Positions 23,162 through 35,011 are shown, counted from the first letter of the stretch. The stretch: 64,000 bases of DNA from Oryzias latipes (GCF_002234675.1 NC_019869.2:9782015-9846014); one strand, 5' to 3'. Numbers and translations are program-made. Notes: generated from the letters alone by a model not told the origin.

Positions 23162-23930
23162 TATTTGTATTTGTATTTATTTATTTAAGGGACAATGCAT
23201 ACAACAAACAGCATAGAGTACTCTAAAAGTAATGAGACACCGTAAATACGCAGGATCGTAGCCTAGGGTAATTTCCATCCTCTGTCCCGCTCTGGCCATG
23301 GCCAGCCACCTAGAGACTACAGATAAAATAAAATGAGTAAAATAAAGTAAAAAAGTACATTGGTAACGTAAAATTGCATTATATAAATGACATAAAATTA
23401 ACATAACTCAGATAATGTTTAAAACAGTTTCAAATGCATAGTTCCCCAAGGTATACATCAATAAAATCGACAAAATCAGAACAATACTTTGACAACTGTG
23501 ACCACTTTTTTCACCCCCAATGATTTATTTTTACTTTTGTTAGCAAACAGTTTTCTGGCATTGTCCCTAAAGTTAGCTGTGAGTGCAAGTTTGGTTTTCC
23601 AGCAGCCATGATCTTAATTGTTTTGAAAAAGATGGCAGTTTGGAGAGCTCTCGAATGCGTTCTGGGATTGTGTTCTAGGTTTGAGAGAGTCGAAAGCTAC
23701 TTTTTCCAAAGCTTCTTTGGAATGAATAATGCAGTCGCTTCTTGAACTTTCTCTGGTGCTTCTGTTTTGTCTTTTTTTGACAAAGTCCTGAAGTGGGGGA
23801 GGAGCCAGACCGTGAAGGATTTTATAGACCAAAATGCAATCTGCATGTTGAATCATATTGTTGAAGCTCAGTAGATTGTGTTTCTGAAGTATTTGACAAT
23901 TAATGTGGTACACACCTTTTCACCAAATAG
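23162..23930 (-). mobile_element. LINE 3' fragment
   Basis: Minus-strand ORF 23614-23913 reads NLLSFNNMIQHADCILVYKI followed by LHGLAPPPLQDFV, the conserved region after the reverse transcriptase in fish L2/Rex-like LINEs. The lower-coordinate side, with TTATTTATTTAAGGGACAAT, is a typical LINE 3' tail. It is 5'-truncated. Confidence 0.78.
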
Positions 23931-23952
23931 CAACGTGATTATTTGTCTCCCT

Positions 23953-24162
23953 TTAACCCTTGTGCTATCCTAGGCACTTTAACATTGGATTTGGGTCATC
24001 TAGACCCACTAGACAGTGCGCTGAACCTTTTTTCTTCAATGATTTGTGATCTTCACTGGTGTCCATGGATTACATGAAATCTTTCCACCTTTATCCACCT
24101 TTATTATGGTATGGAGAACACGTCAATGTAAGGGTGGGGTCATCTAAGATAACACAAATAGG
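23953..24162 (-). mobile_element. TTAA-flanked MITE-B, copy 3
   Basis: It begins TTAACCCTTGTGCTATCCTA and ends CATCTAAGATAACACAAAT. The interior is the reverse complement of copies 1 and 2 (CCACCTTTATCCACCTTTAT). The right-end TTAA is lost. Confidence 0.8.
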
Positions 24163-24998
24163 CAGACTGAATGATTATGGGTTTGAAAACAGCTGTGATG
24201 TCAATTCAAGGACACACCTTAGTTCATCATGACCCTCTGGGCAATTAGTTCTCAGTCTTTTATGGAGGTACCATCATTTTTGTCCAGCCCTATTTCATTA
24301 GTTTGTTTTTTAAATAATTCTGTTAATCCACAACTCAAAAGTACTGGCTGATTTTGATTATTTAATTTTTTTCAATAGATTTTAATTTATTGTACTTTTG
24401 AACGTTTCAAGTCATTTCAGTCAAGGCATTTTATATATATATAAATAAATATATATATATTTTTTATTTTTTATTTAAAAAATAAAAGTAGACACACTTT
24501 TTGACACATCGAAGTAGTTTATTTTTGTAAACACAAAGGTAGACACACCTCCGCATTTACAAATATACATAAAAAAACATGCACTCGTAAATTTTTAACA
24601 AATCAAAAAAGATCATTAATTTGAAATCCTGTACTACCGCATTTTATTATAATAAAAAGCATTGGTGCCCTCATATCATTTTATTAAGGGGGCAGAAGAC
24701 TTTGGAAGAGTGGAAAGGTAATTTTTTTTAGTGTCATGATATTTTTATTTTTATTGTTATTTTTGCAAAGCTTAAAGAAGTTTGTGTTGATTATTTCTCA
24801 ATCGCCTTCAGTAATGATACTACTATTGACTTAATAATTGGGGGAGTGGAGAGGCAATGTTTTCTGCCGGGGGGGCCACAGCCACCCCTCGTATCCCCTG
24901 TAGGTCTGTCCCTGATAAATAGTATCAGTGCAGCTTTAGAATTACATTGCACCATCCTCCAGCAAGCAACTCTATTTTTTCCTGCATTTTAACTTTTT
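24163..24998. other. AT-rich intergenic DNA
   Basis: No gene or exon seen. It includes a TATA-rich low-complexity stretch at 24430-24485. Confidence 0.55.
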
Positions 24999-25017
24999 AT
25001 CTTCTTATTAACTATTA

Positions 25018-25252
25018 GGGAGCCGGTTTAGCTCGTGCTGGTTTGCAGCGCCTTCCGTCCGTGAAACCTGGGTTCAACTCCAGGCTGCTCCCTGTTCCCT
25101 TCTCTACCTCTGTGACGGTCCCAAGCCCGGTTGCTTTGAGAGGGTTGCATCAGGAAGGGCATCCAGCGTAAAACATTGTCAAGTTTACCATGCGACTCGT
25201 TCGCTGTGGCAACCCCTGATGGGAAAAGCCAAAAGAGTAACAACATAACAAC
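25018..25252 (+). repeat. tRNA-derived SINE with RTE-type tail and intact target duplications
   Basis: The A-box-like head is AGCCGGTTTAGCTCGTGCTG and the B-box-like part is GGGTTCAACTCCAGGC. The 3' half (GAAGGGCATCCAGCGTAAAA, GCTGTGGCAACCCCTGATGG) is the tail that fish SINEs share with RTE LINEs. It is flanked by identical 19-bp direct repeats, ATCTTCTTATTAACTATTA, at 24999-25017 and 25253-25271. Confidence 0.93.
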
Positions 25253-25423
25253 ATCTTCTTATTAACTATTAATATATAAACCCGTCTGTCCATTAATGAG
25301 TCATTGGAACGTTTTACTTGGTTGAACTGAAGCAGCTTTTCTTAACTGCCTCTTTTGATGCATAAAGCTCTATTGTGTTGCTGCACACTGCATGAGGTGC
25401 CTGTTCATGCTGTTCACGTGCAC

Positions 25424-25760
25424 AGCCAGACCGTTAGAAAATGAAGACATTAGACAATCAGAGTGTATTTTGTGTGAGCATCCTACATGCATCTTACAGG
25501 CACTTAGGTATCACCCAAGCATGCAGCGTTTGTGCTCAATTGGAAAGGAGCCAGAACTCCCACCTCCCAATGACTAGACTAATGACACCACAGCATTATC
25601 CGTACAATGGGGACCTTCCATTATCTTCACCAATACTTTACAATACTTTTATCACATGCTTATAAGTGGTACGTTCCATTCTCATGGCATCCTTTAAGGT
25701 AGCCGTATAACCCTCAAGGGAAATACTGCGCTCCCTTTAAGTTGCAACCGCTCCTTTTGG
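25424..25760 (+). repeat. Dispersed repeat R3, copy 1
   Basis: The segment GACATTAGACAATCAGAGTG with TTGTGTGAGCATCCTACATG is shared with 62758-63040, as is ACGTTCCATTCTCATGGC. The ORFs at 25392-25665 are repeat-derived. I cannot name the family. Confidence 0.65.
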
Positions 25761-27089
25761 AGAGCCCAAAAACCTGCAGCACCCGTTTGAGTTAACCCCC
25801 ATACAGGTGCAAGGGACGAAGGCGTAGGAGCAAATCACCAACAATGTGTACAAAAAAGTTTTTAGTTTGATAAAAAGAGTTGATTTCATGGGAAAACCAA
25901 AGCAGGAAATATCATTTATGTGTTTTTCTACTTCATATTTTTGTGCTTTCTCTTTATTTGATCAGTTTCAGACTGAAAACAAAGTATTATGTTAAACATA
26001 AAGATAAATAGCCTGTTTTGCTGATACATGTCGATATGTACATTTAAAATCTACTTTTTAATCATTTATTTATTTTTAGAACGCTCCATTAATTTCTAGC
26101 TATCCAAATGTGCTGCTTTGACATGGTTTTCTTTTATTACTGACTGTTCTTTTTAACAAGAATTATTTTTGTTCAGCTTTCCATTTTTTCTCTACAAAAC
26201 AACACAATAAAAATAATAGTGCCGCCCATAATAAGAATGTGTTGGGAGGCTAAAATACGTCTAGACAGAGTTCAGACCAAACTGTAACTCCTACCCACAA
26301 AACAATACAGACATGTGGTGGAAAAAGGATAAAATATATCTAAGATACTTAAGATACACATTGAAAGCTGTAAAGGGTTTTATAGTATACATTTGTTTTT
26401 ATATCTTTTTATTTTATTGATTTATTCCCAGCAGCAGCAGCCTCCACGAAGATATGGCTGATACTGAGCGGGTGAGGAAAACATTAACAGAACACTTTTT
26501 ATTTATCAGTGCATTGATATTTTGAAGTCTAAATCAAGAGACAAAACAGAAGGCAGAGAGCAAAAAGGAGGGTGGGTAAGGAGAGAACTACACAGTGTGT
26601 TGATGGACCTGCAGCCACCACCTCCCAAAACCGCAGGAAAATAAATACACAGAAGGGAGAAAAAAAATCTCTGGATGTGGAAAAAGTGATCTCACATTTA
26701 GTCACGTAGCTTTGCAGAACAATACCCGGGACACAGCTAAATATTTTATTATCAAACTTTAATGATGACCTTGTCAAACTAAAGAGCAGAACCAAAAAAA
26801 TGATGAAAAGACACTTGGGTGGTCAGAGGTGCTGCCACCAGGACGTGATGATTTCTGAAATGGCTTTAATAAAGTTGTCTGGATAAAGATGAAAAAATAT
26901 TTCTGGTGAGTGATTTATCTACTCACTCTTTAGGAATACTAAAAAAAATAAAAGCGCCTTTTTCTAGCTTATAGTTTCTTTGGCTACCAGACATTTTTCA
27001 CTTGAAAGCTCATTTACCGGTAATTATGATAGAAAAATCTGGATTGTTTTACATCATTTTTGTGGAGTGGCAAAAAGTGGAACTGTTGG
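25761..27089. other. AT-rich intergenic DNA
   Basis: No gene recognised. The 88-residue minus ORF at 26529-26795 is hydrophobic low-complexity with no family match I know. Confidence 0.55.
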
Positions 27090-27205
27090 TATGGAGTCAG
27101 ATCCCTGCTCAGACAAGGAAAACAAAGACGTACATGGATTTATCTGTCTGCAAGTGGATACATCAGAATGGAGCCAAGCGGGGAGCTTGTGGCCAGCTCT
27201 TTAGG
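27090..27205 (-). mobile_element. MITE-A internal fragment
   Basis: The text GATCCCTGCTCAGACAAGGA, AAGACGTACATGGATTTATC and CATCAGAATGGAGCCAAGCG matches the middle of other copies. The ends are not present. Confidence 0.6.
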
Positions 27206-27774
27206 GGTGGGTTAGCTGAGTATCGATAGTATCAATTCCAAGGTGAAGTATCGATACTAGCGTGATAAGAATGATTCTTTCTTTGCAGGTTTTTTACAGT
27301 AAAGAGTTTACGTATGGAGTTCATGCAAGTGTGGTGTCTATTTTTCTGCAGTGTTGCCAGATTGGGCAAAAAACATCCCAATTTGAGCAATGTCCATGTG
27401 CTTAGACTGATTTTCTTTGGCCTGTGGGAGTGTGAAGTGCTGGTATTTAATCAGGAAAACAGATGCAGTTTTCAAAAAAGAAAAATTGCTGAAAGTAATG
27501 GCTTTATCTTTTCCATTCATATCTGAAACATTGGTCTCCATTACATGACTGGCAGTATTCATCTTGAGGCCAGACTAGGATTCAGATTGTATCCAAATAT
27601 TTTCACAAAAAAAAGGGTTTAGAAAAATCTTAAAGTTGAAAACGGATGCTTAGAATTTGAATATTGTAGCCTCTTATCTACTTATTTTGTGTCTGAAATT
27701 GTGTTTTGGTTTTGGATTTTAATTTGAATAATGTCTTTGCTATGTAAAGCAATTTGTGTTACATTCATCATCTT

Positions 27775-27895
27775 CTTCCGTTTTGTCCCTTTCGGGGTCA
27801 CGGGGCTGCTGGAGCCTATCCTGGCCACTTGTGGGCGAAGGCAGGGGACACCCTGCACAGGTCGCCAGTCTGTCGCAGATTTGTGTTACATGAGT
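27775..27895 (+). repeat. Fish retroposon tail fragment
   Basis: TTTCGGGGTCACGGGGCTGC and ACACCCTGCACAGGTCGCCA match a very common fish repeat (…GGCGAAGGC…GGTCGCCAGTCTG…). It is followed by TTGATTTGATTTG simple repeats. Confidence 0.55.
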
Positions 27896-28978
27896 ATGAA
27901 AAGGGCTTTACAAATAAAGTGTGATTTGATTTGATTTGGTTCAATTTTATTTGATTTGATTTGACAGTAACCAGAATTAAAGCCATTATGCTACTGTTGT
28001 GATATTATTCTGGCTATTGAAAATGAACATTGTATTTTATGAGATTGAACTTTGTCAAATCAATTCAGTAATTCTGTGATGCTGCTCCATAAAGCTTTTT
28101 TGCTTTAAAATGTCAAAAATAAAAGGACCAGAGACTTCCATTGGTTTTTAAAATGTCTGTCTAGCTCTGATTTAATTCACTCTGTAGTTATATAGTGGGA
28201 ATCTAATCAGCCTGAAAGTACATTTTGAAGTTTACTGGCCAAAAATGGACATGCACCCAAAAATAATTAGTTAATTTGTTCCCTTCTGGCTAAATTTGGT
28301 GACACAATTCTGCCCAAATGAATTCCTGAGTTAATGATCTTATCTGCCTTTATGGGAGGTTTCACTGTAGTTGCTGTTTTCAAGACACTTCTCTGTGATG
28401 AACCATGCAAAAATAAACCGTTTAGCTGAAAACAACACTTGTTTGTCTGGTAATCAGTCTCTTTAAAGAGCTGTCATTAATCAGAAATGGTGGCTGCCCT
28501 TTTTGGGGCTTTCCATTGTTCACAGCTTATTAGTTCTGCAGAACTTCTTGTGCTGAGTCAACTACAGAGTACATTTAGAAAACCAATTATAAAGCAACAG
28601 AAAATGGTTCAGAAGGAAGAATCAGTAGATTCATAACAAAATCAGAGGAAAAAAAAGTTCCACTTATGTAGTTTCTTCTTCATAATCACTCCATGAGGCA
28701 AAAATCTGTGTCACCAGGAACCTGCATATAGGAAACAATGACAAAGACAAATGAAACAGGGCAACCTAATATTATAAAATAAAGACCAGATAGAGTAAAC
28801 AAAACTAAAAACTAAAGAGGCCTTACTCAGACATCACTCCGACAGAAAAGGCGTTGGGCTGGGATTGAGGAAAGGTGCTGACAGGGTGCAGAAGAGCCTC
28901 GCGGTGGCATTTCAGTGAGGTTGGGCTGAAAGTTGGAGGGTTATTTAAAAATTCAAAAGCTGAAGCTCTGCAAAGATT

Positions 28979-29010
28979 TGTGTGTGTGCGTGTGTGTGTG
29001 TGTGTGTGTG
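28979..29010. repeat. (TG)n microsatellite
   Basis: A short dinucleotide repeat with one C interruption. ORFs across it are artefacts. Confidence 0.9.
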
Positions 29011-29965
29011 AGTTTGAGTGGGTTAAGAAGATGTATGATGTGGTATTGGACTTCGTCCAGCTCATGAGCCCCATCTTTCACATGGCCACCCAGCTGTGTA
29101 AACACCCCACGACTGGGCTGCAGGCAGAGAAATATGTGTCCACTAATCAGAGGGTGAGATTTCCTGGAGTGGGTGGGACATGTGAGTCATCTTTGGGGTG
29201 AGGAAGGAAAAAAGGAGAGTCAGAGTGACACAATGAAGGAGAGGCTGATGGGTCAGAAGTTAAACACATCTTCTTTACTCCCTCTGTGTCTCTTACACTC
29301 CCACCCTCTCAGAAAAAAATGATTCAAAATGGGCTGCAATGACACAACAGACGGTTGAATGCCCTGATATTGTTCGATGTGTGCGTTAAAAATTATCTGT
29401 GTTATTTGGTTTGATTGAAAATATCAGAAAAATACAAATTTGATGTGTAACTATATAACTGTTCACACTGTAAGACAGCCCATTCTTACCCCAATGGAAG
29501 ATTTTCCTTAAAGAAGCTAAAAAGGTCAAATAAAATCTGCCAGTGGGGTAAGGAAAAAATCTTTCAAAAAAAAAATTCTAATTATCTTTTCCCAAACTAA
29601 GACTATTTTGTTAAAAAAAAACAAAAAGACTTTCTAGATAGGATTATTTTTCTGGCAATATAGAAAAAGGGAATTTTTTTTTCTTGAAATAAAAGTCTAT
29701 TTCTTTCCTTAAAATTCTGTTTTTTCTCTCTTCCTTAGTAATGTTAAATAAATAATAAATATATATATATAAATTACTATAAACCCACACTAAAAGGTCC
29801 TTTAAGGTTTATCTGTTAACATATTTAGAGATGTATTGTTTCATTGACCCAGCGACCAGTTGGAATGTAACGTGAAAACGGTCGCTTGATCCACCGAGCA
29901 GATGCCAGTATTTGTATTTTTTGGGTAGATTAGGTCTACAGTCAATTATATTATTTGGTGCTAGC

Positions 29966-30250
29966 ACACTGCAAAAACAGACCTCCTAGAAACAAGTCTT
30001 TTTCAATTTTTTTTGTGTGAAAGATTTTCTTGAAATAAGCAACAACAAAAAATTTGCCAATGAGGCATGAAAAATGGCCTGACCAAGAATTCTTGTTATA
30101 AAAATTAGAATCAAGTCAGCTCCTAAATTAAAACTATTTTTCAATTGATAAGATTATTTTCATTTTCAATATCCTTCTCTTGAAAATGAGCCTTTAAAAA
30201 ATGATAGTTTTTTTAAGCCCATTTATTACTCTTTGCTTATAAACTTGTAG
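29966..30250. repeat. CACTGCAAAAA-type repeat fragment
   Basis: It begins at CACTGCAAAAACAGACC and continues with AAATAAGCAACAACA and GAATCAAGTCAG motifs. It looks like the opposite end of the repeat that ends TTTTTGCAGTG near 11945. Confidence 0.45.
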
Positions 30251-32165
30251 CCACACCGCAAACTATCATTAGTTTGATTTTGAATAAACAGCAATGAGAA
30301 AACTAAAATGAGTCACTATTATCATCTGAGTAAAAATCTGTCTGCACTAAATTTGGAATATCTCTCCCTCCCCCTATAGATGTGAGTGTGTTTGTGAGCC
30401 TCTTTTGGGGTTGAACTCCTCATTTAAGACCAATATTTACAAAGTAGCCCTGGGGTGGGATTACCTCACGTTTTCCCACCCAGCTGTGCTTTCTCAGGGT
30501 TACCGTGACAACCATCAGAATGTCTCATCATGTTTATCTGGCCGCCAGAAAATTAGGAGAGAAAGAAAGATGAGACTGGTGGAGAACATGTTACACTTGC
30601 AAAAAGTGAAACACGTGTTCAACCTACTGTTTGTATGGAAAAAACAGTAAACGTGATCAATCAAACAGGAGTACAACCAGTGAGCTTCTGAAAACCTGAG
30701 AGAAGAGCAGTGTTGGAATGGGGAATATGAGACGGATGCAAAAGGGATGACTAATTAATGCAAAATCATAAAAAATATAAAACATAAAGAAAACATAAAT
30801 GAATGTCTTGGTTTGTGTATCTGTGCCTATTCCTGCGCGTTTGGTGCTTCATTTTTTGGGAAAGCCTCTGTTTTTTACAATTTGAAAACAACTTTTCATG
30901 TAGTAGTTTTCTGTTGCTTGAAAATTGTTTTATAAATAAAGTTTCATGGGTCTTTTTTATCAGACCAGTATGAATAATTTCCCTTTCAAGTAATCAATTA
31001 AGCATAATATAGAGGTGGGATTATATCATTTAGTTTTCTCACATTCCTTCTCAAGCAATTAGTTAAACCTTTTTTGACAAACTTCACATTTATTGGAGTA
31101 TTTCAGTGTGTCTTGTACTGTTTGTAAATTACAAATGTGTCTATTTATGATGAAGAGTGACTACAATGGCTTTATTTACCTGTATATGTGGATGTATAAT
31201 ATATGCATGTGCATCTTCTTTTATCATTGTAATTTTTTATTTTTCCAATCAAATCACGACTATTTATCTGAAGTTTTTATATGTTGGTATGTATCGTTGC
31301 TCTTTGTTAGTGTTTTTTAATTTTAAAAAAAGGAAAAAATCTAATTATTTTTATTTCTGAATATGTAAATAAACGTCAAATCTTGTTTTTTTACTTGTAT
31401 CTCTTTTTTCTCTCACACTAAATTAAACTGCTATCATGTTACTTCAGATAACCTGGAATTTGGAGAAAATGCAGTTTCCTGTAACCACTTTCCCATTTCT
31501 GGATTGTAATGATCAAGCACTAAAGCTTGGTTACACTACTGGCTTTCTCAGCAGTTTCTCCAAATGTGGACATTGGCTTGCCATGGGAACGGATCGCTAT
31601 TTGCTTTGATTTGCAACAGAAAAGCCACTGGTGTGTAGTGACTGTTAGAGAATGTTCTGTTTGGTCTTCTTCTGGCCAGTTTAAGTGTTAAAAGTGTCAT
31701 TATTTAGCCTCTGAGGCCTGGAGGAAAGTGCAAACAAGGCTATATGACCTTCTGTCAAGAGCCTCCCTTCTTCAGAAGCTCATTAAGGGCATCCAGGAGG
31801 AAAGAGCATCAATTGGCCGGACCCTCCAGCATTCGCCGGGCCTTTTTAAACCAGTCTAAACCCACTTATAGATTGGAGTAATGGCAGAAAATAACTCAAT
31901 TTTTTCAGAGGACACATGAAAGATGTGGTGCTGTGAGGTGGTGTTGGTGACTTATTAAAACAGCAGGGAAAAAACGGAACTTTCCTGCTGTTTTGGACTT
32001 GAGCCAACCAGGATCTCACCCTGCAGTGTGCTGACTGGATTTAAGGAAAGTTGGATGAACCTGGGGAGTTCTGTTTGGAATAACTTGGTGAACCGTTTTG
32101 GATCAGCCTGAATCTTTGAGTCTGTGTTTGCTCCACAGCTGCTTCTCTGTAGCCGCAAAGGCTTC
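30251..32165. other. Region upstream of FERD3L
   Basis: No gene seen. The last 700 bp (31440-32165) are free of recognisable repeats, with a CCAAT-type ATTGGCC near 31812 and an AT-rich CCTTTTTAAACC near 31839. This makes a plausible promoter/enhancer segment for FERD3L. ORFs 30405-30650 and 31093-31360 have no domain. Confidence 0.45.
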
Positions 32166-32561
32166 ATGGAGATCCAGGGCTCTTTGGAGGACTCCACCTT
32201 GTTACAGTTTGTCAGTGACATAAACCTGGTGGATTTAGATTTAGAACTAAACGAGCTGAATGAAGCTGCAGCCTGTACCCAGACTGGGACCCGCGCTGCG
32301 CATCATCTTACGGACCCACCAAGATGCTTCAGCCGAGTCAGCCAAGGAAAGTCCAGACGGAGGAGGATCATCACTGTGGTCCAGCGGCAGGCGGCAAACG
32401 TGCGGGAAAGAAGGCGGATGTTCAGCCTGAACGAGGCCTTCGACGAGCTGAGGAGGAAGGTTCCCACGTTTGCGTATGAAAAGAGACTTTCGCGTATCGA
32501 GACTCTGCGCTTGGCCATCGTCTACATCTCCTTCATGACAGACTTGCTGGAAAACACCTGA
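32166..32561 (+). CDS. ferd3l: Fer3-like bHLH transcription factor
   Basis: Single-exon ORF of 131 residues, as in mammals. The N-terminus carries [17 protein letters not shown], resembling the start of mammalian FERD3L. A basic stretch ([20 protein letters not shown], residues 61-80) leads into the basic helix-loop-helix (about 73-127), with [20 protein letters not shown], the [20 protein letters not shown] loop/helix 2, and [10 protein letters not shown]. The protein is shorter than the human one because the glutamate-rich linker is missing. It is a nuclear DNA-binding factor of the Twist/Ptf1a-related group that binds E-boxes as a dimer and acts in neural (floor plate) development in mammals. 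The ATG at 32166 was preferred; an upstream in-frame ATG at 32124 adds 14 residues ([14 protein letters not shown]) without similarity. It lies 1.6 kb from TWIST1 on the same strand, the conserved pairing. A polyadenylation signal lies at 32892-32901. Confidence 0.95.
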   Translation: MEIQGSLEDSTLLQFVSDINLVDLDLELNELNEAAACTQTGTRAAHHLTDPPRCFSRVSQGKSRRRRIITVVQRQAANVRERRRMFSLNEAFDELRRKVPTFAYEKRLSRIETLRLAIVYISFMTDLLENT

Positions 32562-32891
32562 GTGTTTTCTTTCACATCTTCGTGGGACAAAACCAGCTGT
32601 TGGGTCGATCAGAAACAGAACAGACATTTATCGAGGAGCAGATTCGCCGCGTTTGGATGACTTGACGTTACGCATGTTTACTTAAAGCCCAAAAGGCATT
32701 TAATTCAACAATACAAGGGTAGCGATCTCTTTAGTTAACACAGAACCACAACTACTTAACATTAAGTTAGCTTTTTTTCTGTTGTAGAAAATATGTTGAA
32801 ATCAAGAAGTAAGATCATCAAGTTTTTACTTGTTTTCTCGGATTAACCAAATCCATGAAGTGCTAGCCCTTCAGCTTTATTTTGTGCCTGA

Positions 32892-32901
32892 AATAAATAA
32901 A
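32892..32901 (+). terminator. Overlapping polyadenylation signals for FERD3L
   Basis: AATAAATAAA provides two overlapping AATAAA hexamers about 330 bp after the FERD3L stop. Confidence 0.6.
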
Positions 32902-33279
32902 CTTCAAATACCGCTATTGTGATTGTGTGACTTGGATTTCATAACGAACTTTCCCAGATTTGATTAATATATGTATATATAAATATAAATAAAATGCTTC
33001 TATAACCGAAGCCAGATGCGTCTCAGCACCTCGGAGAGCTGCCAGCTGCTCACCTCACCTGTTCTGCCTTTGACTGAACAGGTGAGAAACTGAGACCCAA
33101 AAAAAGAGAGAAAGAGGATTTTTCACATAGATTTTCCATTGTTATTCAACGACATAATTAACTGCTCTGAAATATATTGCCTTTGAAAATCCGTATATAT
33201 CAATGTAAAACAATATAAACTGAAAGCAACGCTTATGGGGAAAACGTGGGGTTGTCGGCCCAAAAAGCTCCTCCTCTCA

Positions 33280-33699
33280 TCATTTCAAACGCTTCCTTCC
33301 GTTCACTTGTGAAATTTTCGCGCTCATCTCTGACACATAGCCCTTCATAAAAAAATGAGCTACCCTCATTCTTTCAAGTTCAGCCCATGTCTTGTTTGTG
33401 AACCATCCTCCAGCCATGTCTAGGCTTTCAGCGACCCTGCTGTGCGCTCGGATCCGCCCAGACTCAGCCTCCTTTGAACCTGAGCCGCCGTGCCGAGACC
33501 CCCACGGGGAGTTCACACCGTTTACCTCAACCCGGTGCTGGTAAATTGAAAATAAACACCTTGGTTTGCTTATACGAGGTGGGACGTCCTGCTGGTACAT
33601 CATCACCACCATCTCTGCTCCCATTTCAACTGCAGGTCTAAACGCAAAAAAAAAAAAAAATTGAAAAAGCAAATAAAGGTAAAAAAAAAAAAACAACAC
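33280..33699 (-). other. Unexplained 139-residue antisense ORF between FERD3L and TWIST1
   Basis: An open frame on the minus strand, in unique DNA of balanced composition. The first 20 or so residues come from poly-A/T tracts; the rest (for example RISKPRCLFSIYQHRVEVNG and GWFTNKTWAELERMRVAHFF) is complex. I recognise no domain. On the minus strand, a poly-T tract followed by GCGTTTAG at about 33640 would be a good splice acceptor. It could be an exon of an antisense RNA, a retrocopy with a poly-A tail on the plus strand, or chance. Confidence 0.3.
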
Positions 33700-33918
33700 T
33701 TAGTAAACTTTACTAAAACGTAACTATAACACTTTACATTTACAGTGCAATGTCAAATTAGTTTTTAAAGGAATTGAATTTTTAGAAAGGCAAAGATATT
33801 TGCAAATTTTTCATGACCATTTTTAACGCTGCCCTCTTTAAAAAAAAAAGATTAAAGCTGGCAATAAAACCAGAAGCAGTAGGCGCAAAAGTGGGCTATT
33901 AAGTTACATACCCCTCAT

Positions 33919-33967
33919 CCAATCAGAGCCCTCCCCAAAATCCTCCTGCCCGCACCCCAGTATAAGA
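33919..33967 (+). promoter_or_regulatory. TWIST1 core promoter (CCAAT and TATA boxes)
   Basis: A CCAAT box (CCAATCAGAG, 33919) and a TATA-like TATAAGAG (33961) sit 42 bp apart, about 160 bp before the TWIST1 start codon. The spacing fits a transcription start near 33990. Confidence 0.72.
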
Positions 33968-34121
33968 GCTCGGGTCATCCCAGTCTGGCAGACAGCTCTT
34001 CCTCTCTGTTGCGTACAAAATATTCAAAGTCAACACTTAAATGCAGGCCACCAAACATCTCTACTTGTTGATGCTCTAACCGTATCTTCGGATCAGGGGT
34101 CTAACGGATCACAGAAAGGCA

Positions 34122-34679
34122 ATGCGGGAAGAGAACTCCCCCCCGATGGACAGCGCTGGCAACAGCGAGGAGGAGACCGAGCGTCAGCTGCCGCGCAGGG
34201 GCGCACGGAAAAGGCGGATAGCGCGGCGGAGCGCCGATGAAGACGACGAGGCAGATATGGAGAGTAGTACCTGTCCGGGGAAGAAAAAGTGCAGGAAAAG
34301 TTGTGAGGAAGGGGGTGGGAGCGCGGGTAGCGGCAGCGAGGCCAGCAGCAGCAGCAGCAGCCCAGCGCGTTCTTTCGACGACCTGCAGACGCAGCGCGTC
34401 ATGGCCAATATCCGCGAGCGGCAACGGACGCAGTCGCTCAACGAGGCGTTTACGTCTCTGCGGAAGATCATTCCAACTCTCCCATCGGACAAACTCAGCA
34501 AGATCCAGACATTGAAGCTCGCCGCGCGCTACATCGACTTTCTGTACCAAGTTTTACAGAGTGATGAGCTGGACGCGCGGGGGACCAGCTGCAGCTACGT
34601 GGCGCACGAGCGCCTGAGTTACGCGTTCTCTGTCTGGAGAATGGGGGGCGCGTGGTCCTTGTCTACTTCATCCCACTAA
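34122..34679 (+). CDS. twist1: Twist-family bHLH transcription factor (TWIST1 paralogue)
   Basis: A 185-residue ORF in one exon. Residues 20-60 hold two basic nuclear-localisation clusters ([19 protein letters not shown]) and an acidic stretch. Residues 63-82 are Gly/Ser-rich. The bHLH (about 91-144) reads [20 protein letters not shown] then [20 protein letters not shown] and [14 protein letters not shown]. The C-terminal Twist/WR box ([19 protein letters not shown], 156-174) is intact. QSDELD after helix 2 favours TWIST1 over TWIST2 (QSDEMD). Differences from the vertebrate standard are NIRERQ instead of NVRERQ, and WRMGGAW instead of WRMEGAW. Human TWIST1 is 202 residues with longer Gly tracts. 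It is a nuclear E-box factor that drives mesoderm, neural-crest and cranial suture development. Whether this is twist1a or twist1b cannot be told from one window. Confidence 0.95.
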   Translation: MREENSPPMDSAGNSEEETERQLPRRGARKRRIARRSADEDDEADMESSTCPGKKKCRKSCEEGGGSAGSGSEASSSSSSPARSFDDLQTQRVMANIRERQRTQSLNEAFTSLRKIIPTLPSDKLSKIQTLKLAARYIDFLYQVLQSDELDARGTSCSYVAHERLSYAFSVWRMGGAWSLSTSSH

Positions 34680-34711
34680 CTGGATCATCCTGCTGGAGAA
34701 GTGACAGCAGG

Positions 34712-35011
34712 GTAAGCACAGATGTGATAACAACACACGCGCATTTTACGCACCATCCAAAACACCATTTGTGTTGGTGGCAGCACCTGGCTGGTGCCCC
34801 TATCACTTTCTTTTCTATTTGCCACAAGATCCGCAATCAAAGTAAAATATTTCCCATCAGCAATGGATTCGTTTTCTACTGTTTGTTGCTAATTATTATT
34901 TGAGATGAAGACATTTGTCTTCTAAAGAGCACCCTTTAAATGAACTGACAAAAGTGTCAGCCTATAAGATTTGTGCCCTTAATGAAAATATAAAAACATG
35001 TATTTTTACAG
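34712..35011 (+). other. Intron in the TWIST1 3'UTR
   Basis: Donor CAGG|GTAAGC about 30 bp after the stop codon, acceptor TTTTTACAG. TWIST1 genes characteristically have one coding exon and a non-coding second exon, which this matches. Confidence 0.75.

Noticed and set aside
32247-32627. 126-residue minus-strand ORF across FERD3L
   Set aside because: It overlaps the recognisable bHLH gene and carries no domain of its own.
34101-34550. 149-residue minus-strand ORF across TWIST1
   Set aside because: It is a shadow of the TWIST1 coding sequence (Arg, Ala, Leu-rich from GC-rich codons), with no known similarity.
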